This document shows, piece after piece, positions 19,616-27,285 of a DNA stretch of 32,383 nt (positions within the stretch are counted from its first letter, which is position 1; every line of letters starts with the position of its first letter). This DNA is from an uncultured Pseudomonadota bacterium (lineage in GTDB: Bacteria > Pseudomonadota > Gammaproteobacteria > Steroidobacterales > Steroidobacteraceae): assembly GCA_902826225.1 (NCBI GenBank), contig CADEED010000027.1, positions 1 through 32,383 on the forward strand, in the 5' to 3' direction. The position numbers were made by a program, and so were the translations under genes. Below the pieces are notes generated by a model. The model was not told where the DNA came from. It ran no database searches and saw nothing but the letters and a program-made list of their open reading frames with translations.

Positions 19616-20662
19616 TTGACCCGCCAGAAGCCAACCATTGACGACGTTGCCGCATTGGCCGGCGTCGCGCGTACGACCGTCTCTCGCGTCCTCAACAACG
19701 TTCCAAACGTTCGCGACGAGGTCCGCGACCGCGTGCGTCGCGCCGTCGCGATGCTCAACTACAAGGTCAACGTACAGGCACGCAATCTCGCGGGGGGCTC
19801 CAGCCGCCAGATCGCATTGATCCAGGCGTCGGACTTCGACAACGAACCCAATTCGTTCTACAACGCCGGTCTCGAACTCGGTGCGCTACGCGCATGTGCC
19901 GCTCATGGCATTCATCTCGTCACGCATACGGTCAATCAGAATGGCGCGACACCCAGCCAGCAGATACGCGCGATCTTCGCCGACGAGCGATTCGAAGGTA
20001 TCGTCCTGACGCCGCCGTTCTCGGATGACGTCGCGCTGGTCACGGCGCTTCGCGCCAACGGACGGCCCGTCGTGTGCATTTCCGCCGGGAAGGCCGTGCG
20101 CGAGATCGCGCCGTCCGTCGGCATCGATGATGCGGCCGCCGGATACACCATGGGCCAGTACGTCGTGGGCTTGGGCCATCGCCGCTTCGCCTTCATCAAG
20201 GGCTTGAGCGGCCACCTCTCGGCTGAGAGCCGTTACGACGGTTTCATGCGTGCCCTGCAGGACGCCGGCATCGCCCCCGATTCTGTTCGGGTTGATCGTG
20301 GAAATTTCACTTTTCACTCCGGCATCGAAGCGGCGAACCGCCTGCTCGCGACTGCGCCGCAGCGACCGACGGCTCTGGTCTGTGCCAACGACGACATGGC
20401 CGCTGGTGCACTGCTCTCGATCCACAAGCTGGGCCTCGAGATTCCCCGCGACATCTCGGTTACCGGGTTCGATGACTCCCCGGTTTCCGAAATCGTGTGG
20501 CCGCCCCTGACTACCATCCATCAGCCGATCAAGACGCTCGGTCAGAATTCCGTGGAACTCATCGTGCAGGCGGTGGCCGGAGAGGCGGCGGCCAGCGTTC
20601 CTGGCGGCGCCCCGGTGGCGTTCCGGCTGATCAAGCGGGAATCCACCGCGCCGCCCTCCTGA
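19616..20662 (+). CDS. LacI-family transcriptional regulator
   Basis: A 348-residue repressor. The N-terminal helix-turn-helix is TIDDVAALAGVARTTVSRVLNN (about 7-28), with the hinge helix around VQARNLAGG (52-60), followed by a periplasmic-binding-protein-like sensor domain (about 65-340) ending IHQPIKTLGQNSVELIVQ. The start is TTG at 19616, with GGAG 6 bases upstream; the helix-turn-helix begins a few residues in, as in the family. LacI proteins usually respond to a sugar or sugar derivative. Immediately downstream lie three palindromes with an AGCGCT core at the receptor promoter, typical of LacI operators, so this protein probably represses the receptor/halogenase/transporter set and perhaps itself and the divergent oxygenase pair. 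Confidence 0.93.
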   Translation: MTRQKPTIDDVAALAGVARTTVSRVLNNVPNVRDEVRDRVRRAVAMLNYKVNVQARNLAGGSSRQIALIQASDFDNEPNSFYNAGLELGALRACAAHGIHLVTHTVNQNGATPSQQIRAIFADERFEGIVLTPPFSDDVALVTALRANGRPVVCISAGKAVREIAPSVGIDDAAAGYTMGQYVVGLGHRRFAFIKGLSGHLSAESRYDGFMRALQDAGIAPDSVRVDRGNFTFHSGIEAANRLLATAPQRPTALVCANDDMAAGALLSIHKLGLEIPRDISVTGFDDSPVSEIVWPPLTTIHQPIKTLGQNSVELIVQAVAGEAAASVPGGAPVAFRLIKRESTAPPS

Positions 20663-20671
20663 AGTTCATAG

Positions 20672-20685
20672 TGGGAGCGCTCTCA
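20672..20685. promoter_or_regulatory. Candidate LacI operator O1
   Basis: TGGGAGCGCTCTCA is a palindrome with one mismatched pair and the same AGCGCT core as the two sites downstream. Its centre is 66 bp upstream of O2 and 83 bp upstream of O3, so looping is possible. Confidence 0.6.
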
Positions 20686-20708
20686 TTGGTCCGATCGTAA
20701 ATCAGCCA

Positions 20709-20738
20709 TTGACGTCGGAGTTGTCCTGCAGCTAGATT
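20709..20738 (+). promoter_or_regulatory. Likely promoter of the second TonB-dependent receptor
   Basis: TTGACG (20709-20714) is followed after 18 bases by TAGATT (20733-20738). The -10 box overlaps the first bases of the O2 palindrome, so a bound repressor would block polymerase. Confidence 0.5.
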
Positions 20739-20752
20739 GGAAGCGCTTCCAA
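20737..20752. promoter_or_regulatory. Candidate LacI operator O2 (perfect 16-bp palindrome)
   Basis: TTGGAAGCGCTTCCAA is a perfect palindrome with the central CG typical of LacI/GalR operators. It sits at the -10/+1 region of the receptor promoter, just after the LacI gene. Confidence 0.75.
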
Positions 20753-20753
20753 C

Positions 20754-20769
20754 AATGCAGCGCTGCATT
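20754..20769. promoter_or_regulatory. Candidate LacI operator O3 (second perfect 16-bp palindrome)
   Basis: AATGCAGCGCTGCATT is a perfect palindrome one base after O2, sharing the AGCGCT core but with different outer arms (TGC instead of GGA). Centre-to-centre distance to O2 is 17 bp. It may bind the same repressor less tightly, or a second regulator. Confidence 0.55.
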
Positions 20770-20770
20770 C

Positions 20771-20806
20771 GAGCTTGCGCGCCGCGAGGTGTGGTGCCAC
20801 AAGCTC
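20771..20806 (+). repeat. Inverted repeat in the receptor leader
   Basis: GAGCTTG (20771-20777) and CAAGCTC (20800-20806) could pair in the 5' leader of the receptor mRNA, with a smaller GTGG-TG-CCAC palindrome inside. No known riboswitch pattern is recognised. Confidence 0.3.
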
Positions 20807-20870
20807 TCGGGGTGGGCGCCACGAAAAAGTTGAAAGAGCTCTTTTTGACCGTTTATGGGGGGAATTCACT

Positions 20871-23765
20871 GTGAAAAAGTCGCCTCGCGCCAGCGCGCGC
20901 AAACGTTTCGATCTCGCGTCGCCCGTCGGCAAAGCCGCGGCGTCGTCGCTCGCGCTCTCCGCCATCTTCACGGCGAGCGCATTCGCCGATCCGCAGACGG
21001 CAACCCCACCCGCGAGTGCCGACGAGACCAGTCCTGAGCTCCTCGAAGAGGTGCTTGTCCACGGTATCCGTCATGCCATCGCCGCATCGATCGACGTCAA
21101 GCGCGAAGAGATGTCGATCGTCGAAGTGGTGTCGGCTGAGGAGATCGGCAAGCTGCCCGATGTTTCGATCGGCGAATCCATCGCGCGACTGCCCGGTCTC
21201 GCCGCGCAGCGCGTGAATGGCCGCGCGCAAAGCATCTCGATCCGCGGTCTCGCACCGGACTTCACCACCACGCTGCTCAACGGCCGGCAACAGGCGAGCT
21301 CCGGCGACAACCGCGCCGTCGAGTTCGACCAGTACCCCTCCGAACTGCTGCAAAGCGTCGTCATCTACAAGACGCCGGACGCAAACATCTCCGGCTTCGG
21401 CCTGTCGGGTACCGCCGACCTGCGCACCGTGCGACCCCTGAACTTCAACGAGCGCACTGTCTCGGTCAACATTCGCGGCGAGTTGAGCGAAGGCGGCGCG
21501 CTGAACGATGACGTTCGCCACTACGGCGGACGCCTCAGCGCCAGCTACATCGATCAGAATGAGGCGGGCACCGTCGGCTGGGCGCTCGGTTATGCGCATC
21601 TCGATTCGCCGTCGAAGAACGAGCACACCAAGCTCTATAACTTCGAGTCGTTCATCAATGCTTCGCGCGCTCTCTTGATCAACCCCGACGCCGCCGACAA
21701 CGCGACGTTCGTATCCGGGCAGGAAATCTTCGCCACTTCGCGCACCAACAAGCGCGATGCCGTGATCGGCATCCTGGAGTTCAAGCCGAACGAGCGTTCG
21801 CACAGCACGTTCGACCTTTACTACTCGAAGTTCGACCAGGACGAGGTGATGCGCGGTGCACAGTGGTTCTCGAACGTATGGGCCGATGCGCAGACCTTCA
21901 CGGGTGTGACCACGGAGGACCGGGGAGGCACGCAGTTCGCCGTCGCGGGGGAGGCCACCGGAGTGGCGCCGATCGTACGCAACGACCTCAACACCCGCAC
22001 GGACGAACTCATCGCCCTCGGATTCAATCAGCGCTTCCAGTTCAACGACGATTGGGCATTGAAGGCCGACCTGTCGTATTCCCGTAACGAGCGCGACGAG
22101 AGCATCACGGAGACGTATGCGGGTTACGGAACCGGAGCCACTGCCGCGACGCAGAACGCCAATCGCATCTTTGACAACCTTGCCTGGGATTTCGGTGGCG
22201 AGGTCCCGCAGTGGGCCTCCGGCCTCAATTACGCCGATTCATCGCAAGTGTCGCTGGGTGACAGGGCGCCGTGGGGCGGCTGGGGCCACGATGGCCAGAC
22301 GAAACAGCCGCACGTGAAGGAATCCATCACTGCCGCCGAGCTTGGCGTGGAACGAAGGTTCGATGGCTTCTTCGAGACGGTCGATCTCGGTGTCAATTTC
22401 ACCCGGCGCGACAAGGACAAGCGTGTCGATGAGTTCGATCTCATGCTCAGGAACGGCCGCTCGCAGACGCTGGTGGCCGGCGGCGATCTGGTCAGTTCCA
22501 CGTCGCTCGGTTACGCGGGCTTCGGGGAAGTGCTGTCGGTGGATCTTCGGTCCGCGATCCCGACGTACTACGACCGGGTCACGTTCATCAACAACGACAC
22601 GTACAACAAGGCGTGGAGCTTGACGGAAGACGTGACCACGGCGCACCTGCGCAGTACGTTCCGCGCTGGAAGATTCAGCGGTAACGTCGGCGTTCAGTTC
22701 GTACGGCAGGAACAGGAATCGAGCGGCAGCCGCATCAACGCGACAGTCTCGCCAACCGTGGTGTCACCCATCACGGCTGGCGCTGAATACGACGACGTGC
22801 TGCCCAGCCTCAATCTCGCCTACATGCTCACTGACAACCAGAAGCTGCGCTTCGCGGTCGCGAAGGTGATGGCGCGGCCGCGCATGGACGAAATGCGCGC
22901 GACGTTCACGCCGGGCTTTGGCAATCCTTGCGGCGGCAGCCCGCCCTGCGTGCCGGGTCAGACCGTGAACCCCTGGTCCGCCTCGGGCGGCAACCCTCAG
23001 CTCGAGCCCTGGCGGGCGACGGCGTTCGATCTCTCGTACGAGTGGTACATCAGCCGTGCGTCGTACATCAGCATTGCGGGTTGGTACAAAGACCTGAAGT
23101 CGTACATCTTCACGCAACGTGAGCCATTCGATTTCAGCGGACTGCCGTTGCCGCCCTCGGCCGCCAACATTCCGCCCGGCGTGATCATCAGTCCGATCGG
23201 CCAGATAGACCAGCCGGCCAATGGCAAGGGCGGCTCGATCAAGGGTTACGAGCTCAGCGGCTCGATCGAGCTCGGAAAGATCGTCTCGGTGCTCGACGGA
23301 TTCGGCGTGCAAGGCAGCTTCTCGCGAACACTCTCCGACCTGCATCCGCTCGCGGATAACGGCAGCAACGAGGAAGCAGTGAGATCCACGCGCATACCGG
23401 GCTTGTCGGGCCGCGTGTACAACCTCACCGGCTACTTCGAGAAGTACGGTTTCCAGGCACGTGCCAGCTACCGTTATCGTTCGGCCTTCAAGGGCGAAGT
23501 GACGCAGCTTTTTGCAGTGCGCGGTGTCACCGAGATCCTCGCGGACAAGCAACTCGATGCGCAGATCGGGTACAGCTTCCCGGACGGATCGCGGTTGGAA
23601 GGCCTGTCGCTCCTGCTGCAGGTCAACAACGTCACGGACTCTCCGTATCGCACGCGCCTCGGCACGGACGGCGGCGGCCCGCGCACGGAGGACGGCACGT
23701 TCCTGCCCGAAACCTACGAAACCTACGGTAGGCAGATACTGTTCGGCGGCAGCTACAAGTTCTGA
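20871..23765 (+). CDS. TonB-dependent receptor, Xanthomonas/Caulobacter type
   Basis: A 964-residue outer-membrane active transporter. The signal peptide ends near ASAFADPQ. The TonB-box-like EEVLVHGIR precedes the plug, with SIVEVVSAEEIGKLPDVSIGESIARLPG and SIRGLAPDFTTTLLNGR, which mark the TonB-Xanth-Caul family. The 22-stranded barrel follows and ends in YGRQILFGGSYKF, with the expected terminal phenylalanine. Such receptors usually import oligosaccharides. I chose the GTG start (VKKSPRASARK): a GGGGGG run lies 9 bases upstream, and the extra 32 residues of the longer frame are not signal-like. It is preceded by three candidate LacI operators and followed after 42 bases by the halogenase gene. 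Unlike the first receptor in the window, the frame is intact. Confidence 0.93.
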   Translation: MKKSPRASARKRFDLASPVGKAAASSLALSAIFTASAFADPQTATPPASADETSPELLEEVLVHGIRHAIAASIDVKREEMSIVEVVSAEEIGKLPDVSIGESIARLPGLAAQRVNGRAQSISIRGLAPDFTTTLLNGRQQASSGDNRAVEFDQYPSELLQSVVIYKTPDANISGFGLSGTADLRTVRPLNFNERTVSVNIRGELSEGGALNDDVRHYGGRLSASYIDQNEAGTVGWALGYAHLDSPSKNEHTKLYNFESFINASRALLINPDAADNATFVSGQEIFATSRTNKRDAVIGILEFKPNERSHSTFDLYYSKFDQDEVMRGAQWFSNVWADAQTFTGVTTEDRGGTQFAVAGEATGVAPIVRNDLNTRTDELIALGFNQRFQFNDDWALKADLSYSRNERDESITETYAGYGTGATAATQNANRIFDNLAWDFGGEVPQWASGLNYADSSQVSLGDRAPWGGWGHDGQTKQPHVKESITAAELGVERRFDGFFETVDLGVNFTRRDKDKRVDEFDLMLRNGRSQTLVAGGDLVSSTSLGYAGFGEVLSVDLRSAIPTYYDRVTFINNDTYNKAWSLTEDVTTAHLRSTFRAGRFSGNVGVQFVRQEQESSGSRINATVSPTVVSPITAGAEYDDVLPSLNLAYMLTDNQKLRFAVAKVMARPRMDEMRATFTPGFGNPCGGSPPCVPGQTVNPWSASGGNPQLEPWRATAFDLSYEWYISRASYISIAGWYKDLKSYIFTQREPFDFSGLPLPPSAANIPPGVIISPIGQIDQPANGKGGSIKGYELSGSIELGKIVSVLDGFGVQGSFSRTLSDLHPLADNGSNEEAVRSTRIPGLSGRVYNLTGYFEKYGFQARASYRYRSAFKGEVTQLFAVRGVTEILADKQLDAQIGYSFPDGSRLEGLSLLLQVNNVTDSPYRTRLGTDGGGPRTEDGTFLPETYETYGRQILFGGSYKF

Positions 23766-23778
23766 GGCCTTAGGATGA

Positions 23779-23811
23779 GCATCGACGCCGGGACGTAACC
23801 GGCGTCGATGC
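23779..23811 (+). promoter_or_regulatory. Perfect 13-bp hairpin between receptor and halogenase genes
   Basis: GCATCGACGCCGG (23779-23791) and CCGGCGTCGATGC (23799-23811) form a perfect 13-bp stem with a 7-base loop. No U-tract follows, so it is not a classic terminator. The right arm contains the ATG at 23808. It may stabilise the receptor mRNA end, limit read-through or hide the first start codon of the halogenase. Confidence 0.6.
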
Positions 23812-25334
23812 GTATCATTTCCGCGGCCGTGACCCCCTCAAGACTCAAACAGATCCTGATCGTCGGTGGCGGCTCGGCCGGATGGATGGCCGCGGCGCTG
23901 TTCGCGCACCTGTTCAAGGGTCTGTATCGCATCCGTCTCGTCGAGTCCGACGAGATCGGCATAATCGGGGTCGGCGAAGCGACCATCCCGGCCTTCAAGA
24001 AGTACAACGAGCTGCTCGAACTCGACGAAGTCGAGTTCATGAAGATGACGAAGGCGAGCTTCAAGCTCGGAATCCAATTCAACGACTGGGACCGGCTCGG
24101 GTCCAGCTACATCCACGGCTTCGGCGTGATCGGCAAGGATCTGGGGTGGCTGCGCTGTCATCAGTACTGGCTCAAGGCGCGCGCGCTGGGCGCGGCGCAC
24201 GACTTCGCCAACTACTCCATCAACACGGCCGCCTCGCTCAAGAACAAGTTCGTGCGCGCGCGGCGCGACATGAAGGAATCACCGCTGAGCGAGATCGCGC
24301 ACGCGTTCCATCTGGACGCGGGACTCTACGCGCGCTTCCTGCGCCGCTTTGCGGAGCAGCGGGGGGTGGTGCGCACCGAAGGCAAGGTGGTGAGCAGCAA
24401 GCTCCACGCTGAAAGTGGTTTCATCGAGTCGGTGACGCTCGCGAGCGGCGAGACCATCGCCGCGGACTTCTTCGTCGACTGCTCGGGCTTTCGCGGCCTC
24501 CTCATCGAGCAGGCGCTGCACACGGGATACGAGGACTGGACGCATTGGCTGCCCTGCGATCGCGCGCTGGCCCTTCCCTGCGAGAGGGCCGAACCGTTCA
24601 CTCCCTATACGCGCGCGACGGCGCGCACCGCGGGCTGGCAGTGGCGCATTCCCCTGCAGCATCGCACGGGCAACGGCCACGTCTATTGCAGCCGCTTCAT
24701 GGAAGAAGCCGAGGCCGAACGCATCCTGCGGGAAAACCTCGATGGCAAGGCGCTCGCCGAGCCCAACCGCATCCGGTTCACCACCGGGAGGCGCAAGCAG
24801 ATCTGGAACAAGAACTGCCTCGCCGTGGGTCTCGCGGCCGGATTCATGGAACCGCTCGAATCGACGAGCCTGTACCTGGTGCAATCCGGGCTCATCCGCT
24901 TCGTCCGCCTGTTCCCGGACTTCGCTTTCGATGCCGCGACCGTCGCCGAGTTCAACCGGCAGACGGACTTCGAGTACGAACGCATCCGCGATTTCATCAT
25001 CCTGCACTACAAGGCCACCGAACGGGACGACAGCCCGTTCTGGCGCCATTGTCGCGACATGCCAATCCCCGACACGCTGGCGCGCAAGATCGAGCTGTTC
25101 CGGTCGTGCGGACGCATTTTTCGCGAGGACGACGAGCTGTTCGGCGAGGAGAGCTGGATCCAGGTATTCCTCGGCCAGGGGGCGGTGCCGCGCGCCTACG
25201 ATCCGATGGCCGACCTCAAGAGCGATGCGCAGGTCATGCAGTTTCTCGACAACATCGAGCATGTCATCGCGAAGTGCGTCGACGTCATGCCGACGCACGC
25301 GGAGTTCGTCGCGCGCTATTGCCCGGCCGAGTGA
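23808..25334 (+). CDS. Flavin-dependent halogenase (tryptophan halogenase family)
   Basis: A 508-residue FADH2-dependent halogenase. Members use reduced flavin, oxygen and halide to make an HOX-equivalent that halogenates an aromatic ring, often indole. Seen: FAD-binding GGGSAGW (20-26), catalytic lysine K86 in KASFKLGIQF, the diagnostic WQWRIP (277-282), and GFMEPLESTSLYL with E348/E351, one matching the catalytic glutamate of PrnA/RebH. All key features are present, so it is probably active. It needs a flavin reductase, which is not in the window. The ATG at 23808 lies inside a stable hairpin; GTG at 23829 (residue 8) is a fair alternative start. It is followed with a one-base overlap by a sugar transporter gene. 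Related enzymes from Xanthomonas and Brevundimonas accept free indole in vitro, but natural substrates are not known. Confidence 0.92.
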   Translation: MRIISAAVTPSRLKQILIVGGGSAGWMAAALFAHLFKGLYRIRLVESDEIGIIGVGEATIPAFKKYNELLELDEVEFMKMTKASFKLGIQFNDWDRLGSSYIHGFGVIGKDLGWLRCHQYWLKARALGAAHDFANYSINTAASLKNKFVRARRDMKESPLSEIAHAFHLDAGLYARFLRRFAEQRGVVRTEGKVVSSKLHAESGFIESVTLASGETIAADFFVDCSGFRGLLIEQALHTGYEDWTHWLPCDRALALPCERAEPFTPYTRATARTAGWQWRIPLQHRTGNGHVYCSRFMEEAEAERILRENLDGKALAEPNRIRFTTGRRKQIWNKNCLAVGLAAGFMEPLESTSLYLVQSGLIRFVRLFPDFAFDAATVAEFNRQTDFEYERIRDFIILHYKATERDDSPFWRHCRDMPIPDTLARKIELFRSCGRIFREDDELFGEESWIQVFLGQGAVPRAYDPMADLKSDAQVMQFLDNIEHVIAKCVDVMPTHAEFVARYCPAE

Positions 25335-26650
25335 TGAGACACGAGGCGGGCAGTACCACCGCCGCTTTCATCAGCGTCACCACGCTGTTCTTCGCGTGGG
25401 GCTTCATCACTTCGCACAACAATCCGCTCATCGCTTCACTCAAGTCGAGCTTCGGCTTGAGCTACAACGAAGCGCTCATGACGCAGCTCGTCTCGTTTGC
25501 GGCCTGCGGCCTGACATCGCTGCCGGCAGCTTCGTTGATCAACCGCATCGGACCGACATGGTCGATCCTGGTGGCGCTCGTCACGATGATCATCGGGTGT
25601 CTGGCGGTGCCCGTCGTCGCGCAATACCAGAGCTACGCACTCATCCTCGGCGCGCTGTTCCTGCTCGGCATGGGTGTCACCGCGTTACAGGTGGCATCCA
25701 ACCCGCTCGCCGCCGCACTCGGGTCCGCGGAACGCAGCCATTTCCGGCTGACGATGGCGCAGGCATTCAATTCCCTCGGCGTGGTGGTCGGCGTCAACTT
25801 CGGTTCGACGCTCATGCTCGGCGCGGAGAACACTGCCGGCATGGCGATGTCGCTCGGCGCGGTCTCGCACGCATTCCTGTTCATCGCGGCGATGCTGGGC
25901 GTGCTCATGGTGTTCATACTGCTGTCGCGACGGCGGATCGAGCTGGCCGCGGCGGGTATCGTGAGCGACCCGGGCTCGTCGGCGTTCGCGGCACTGCGGT
26001 CGCGCTGGGCCGTGTTCGGCGCCCTGGCCATCGCGCTCTACGTCGGCGCGGAAGTGTCGATCGCCAGCATCATGATCAACTTCCTGAACGAGCCGCACGT
26101 GCTCGGCCTGCCGCTCGACACGGCGGGGCTCTACCTCGCGAACATCTACTGGATGGGCGCGCTCATCGGCCGCTTCATCGGCAGCTGGCTGCTGACGCGC
26201 GTCGCGGCGCCGCGGTTGTTAGGAGTAGCCGGTGCCGTGGCTTCGCTGCTGTGTCTCACGGTGGCGCTGAGCGACGGGCACGTGGCGGCGTACTCGGCGC
26301 TGGCCGTCGGAATCTTCAATTCGATCATGTTCCCGACGATCTTCACGATTACGCTCGAGCGTGCGGGAGTGGCACAGTCTTCGACCTCCGGGCTGCTGTG
26401 TTTCGCAATCGTCGGCGGTGCGGCGCTTCCGTATGCGGTCGGCAAGGTGGCGGACAGCGCCGGTCTCACGATCGCATTCCTGATGCCCATGGCCGCGTAT
26501 GCGGTGATATTCGTGTTCGCGAGACTCGCGATCGATGCGCGGGTGTATCACGGGCGGAGCACCGAAGCGTCGCCAGGCCCGGCGTTCGCGCCCGTCAGCG
26601 CGTCCAGCGATGCGCCAGGCAGGATCGATTCCGGCCGGCATCGAACCTGA
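25334..26650 (+). CDS. FucP-type sugar MFS transporter
   Basis: A 438-residue inner-membrane permease with about 12 helices, of the fucose/glucose/galactose:H+ symporter (FucP/GluP) family. Helix 1 reads TLFFAWGFITSHNNPLIASLKSSFGLSYNEALMTQ, and the family signature appears as VTALQVASNPLAAALGS; FNSLGVVVGVNFGSTLMLG is also typical. It would import a monosaccharide or small oligosaccharide after passage through the TonB-dependent receptor. The ATG at 25334 overlaps the halogenase TGA by one base (TGATG), a clear sign of translational coupling; the longer open frame upstream is a shadow of the halogenase. Specific sugar unknown; its presence suggests that the cluster's inducer or imported compound is a sugar or glycoside. 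Confidence 0.9.
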   Translation: MRHEAGSTTAAFISVTTLFFAWGFITSHNNPLIASLKSSFGLSYNEALMTQLVSFAACGLTSLPAASLINRIGPTWSILVALVTMIIGCLAVPVVAQYQSYALILGALFLLGMGVTALQVASNPLAAALGSAERSHFRLTMAQAFNSLGVVVGVNFGSTLMLGAENTAGMAMSLGAVSHAFLFIAAMLGVLMVFILLSRRRIELAAAGIVSDPGSSAFAALRSRWAVFGALAIALYVGAEVSIASIMINFLNEPHVLGLPLDTAGLYLANIYWMGALIGRFIGSWLLTRVAAPRLLGVAGAVASLLCLTVALSDGHVAAYSALAVGIFNSIMFPTIFTITLERAGVAQSSTSGLLCFAIVGGAALPYAVGKVADSAGLTIAFLMPMAAYAVIFVFARLAIDARVYHGRSTEASPGPAFAPVSASSDAPGRIDSGRHRT

Positions 26651-26735
26651 CCACGGCTCGCCGTACCCCGGCCACGTGCGCGGATCGCGCCTTGCGCCTA
26701 CAACTCCGTGTCCGCCCGGGCCGCATGATGGTGTC

Positions 26736-27170
26736 ATGACACATCCCCTGCGCTCCGATCTCAACGACTTCCTGTTCACGCCGATTGCCGACGATCCCAA
26801 TGGAATGCATCTCACCATGTTGTCGGCTCTCGCGAGATCGGGTGTGGATCCGTGGGATGAAGCAGCCGGACTCCGCACGCTTTCGCGCGAGGCCGCAACC
26901 GAGAAGCTCGTGCATCTGCTGAGGGATGTACCGAACGGACCCTCGCCGGGCGACGCCACGACAACCCTGGTCGCGCGGTTGGTCGCCCAACTCCATTCTT
27001 CGCCCAAGTCGCCCCTGCGGCCGACGTCATCCACCGCGGCCGTGGGCGACGAATCGACGCCATTGCGATCGTTCTCAATGCTGCCGAGCGGCGTCAAGCT
27101 GGCTATCTATTCGCTGGGGGCCGTGATCCTCCTGGTCATGGGCTTTCGCGCCTTGTTCGGCGGTGAGTGA
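26736..27170 (+). CDS. Small protein with one C-terminal membrane helix, unknown function
   Basis: A 144-residue protein that I do not recognise. The first two thirds are soluble and mostly helical (MTHPLRSDLNDFLFTPIADDPNGM, LSALARSGVDPWDEAAGLRTLSREAATEKLVHLLRDVP); a Ser/Pro/Thr-rich linker follows, and then a single membrane helix (VKLAIYSLGAVILLVMGFRALF, about 119-140). This suggests a tail-anchored inner-membrane protein with a cytoplasmic domain. ATG 26736 was chosen because the longer frame upstream overlaps the MFS gene and is Arg/Pro-rich. It lies 85 bases after the transporter and convergent with aceK, so it may be unrelated to both. The DPWDEAAGLRTLSREAATEKL stretch should be distinctive in a database search. 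Confidence 0.7.
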   Translation: MTHPLRSDLNDFLFTPIADDPNGMHLTMLSALARSGVDPWDEAAGLRTLSREAATEKLVHLLRDVPNGPSPGDATTTLVARLVAQLHSSPKSPLRPTSSTAAVGDESTPLRSFSMLPSGVKLAIYSLGAVILLVMGFRALFGGE

Positions 27171-27285
27171 GACCACGAGGGGCGAAGGCGCTCTCTCGGG
27201 CGACTGCCACTCCTGATTGATACGGCTGGATATGCGCCGCCGGCGCTGCGCAGCCCCTCGGGTCGGCGATCTTACTTCTCGGCTT

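Noticed and set aside
24545..25333. Upstream extension of the FucP-type transporter frame (701 residues in total).
   Set aside because: It covers the halogenase gene in another frame and is low-complexity; the transporter's first helix begins right after ATG 25334.
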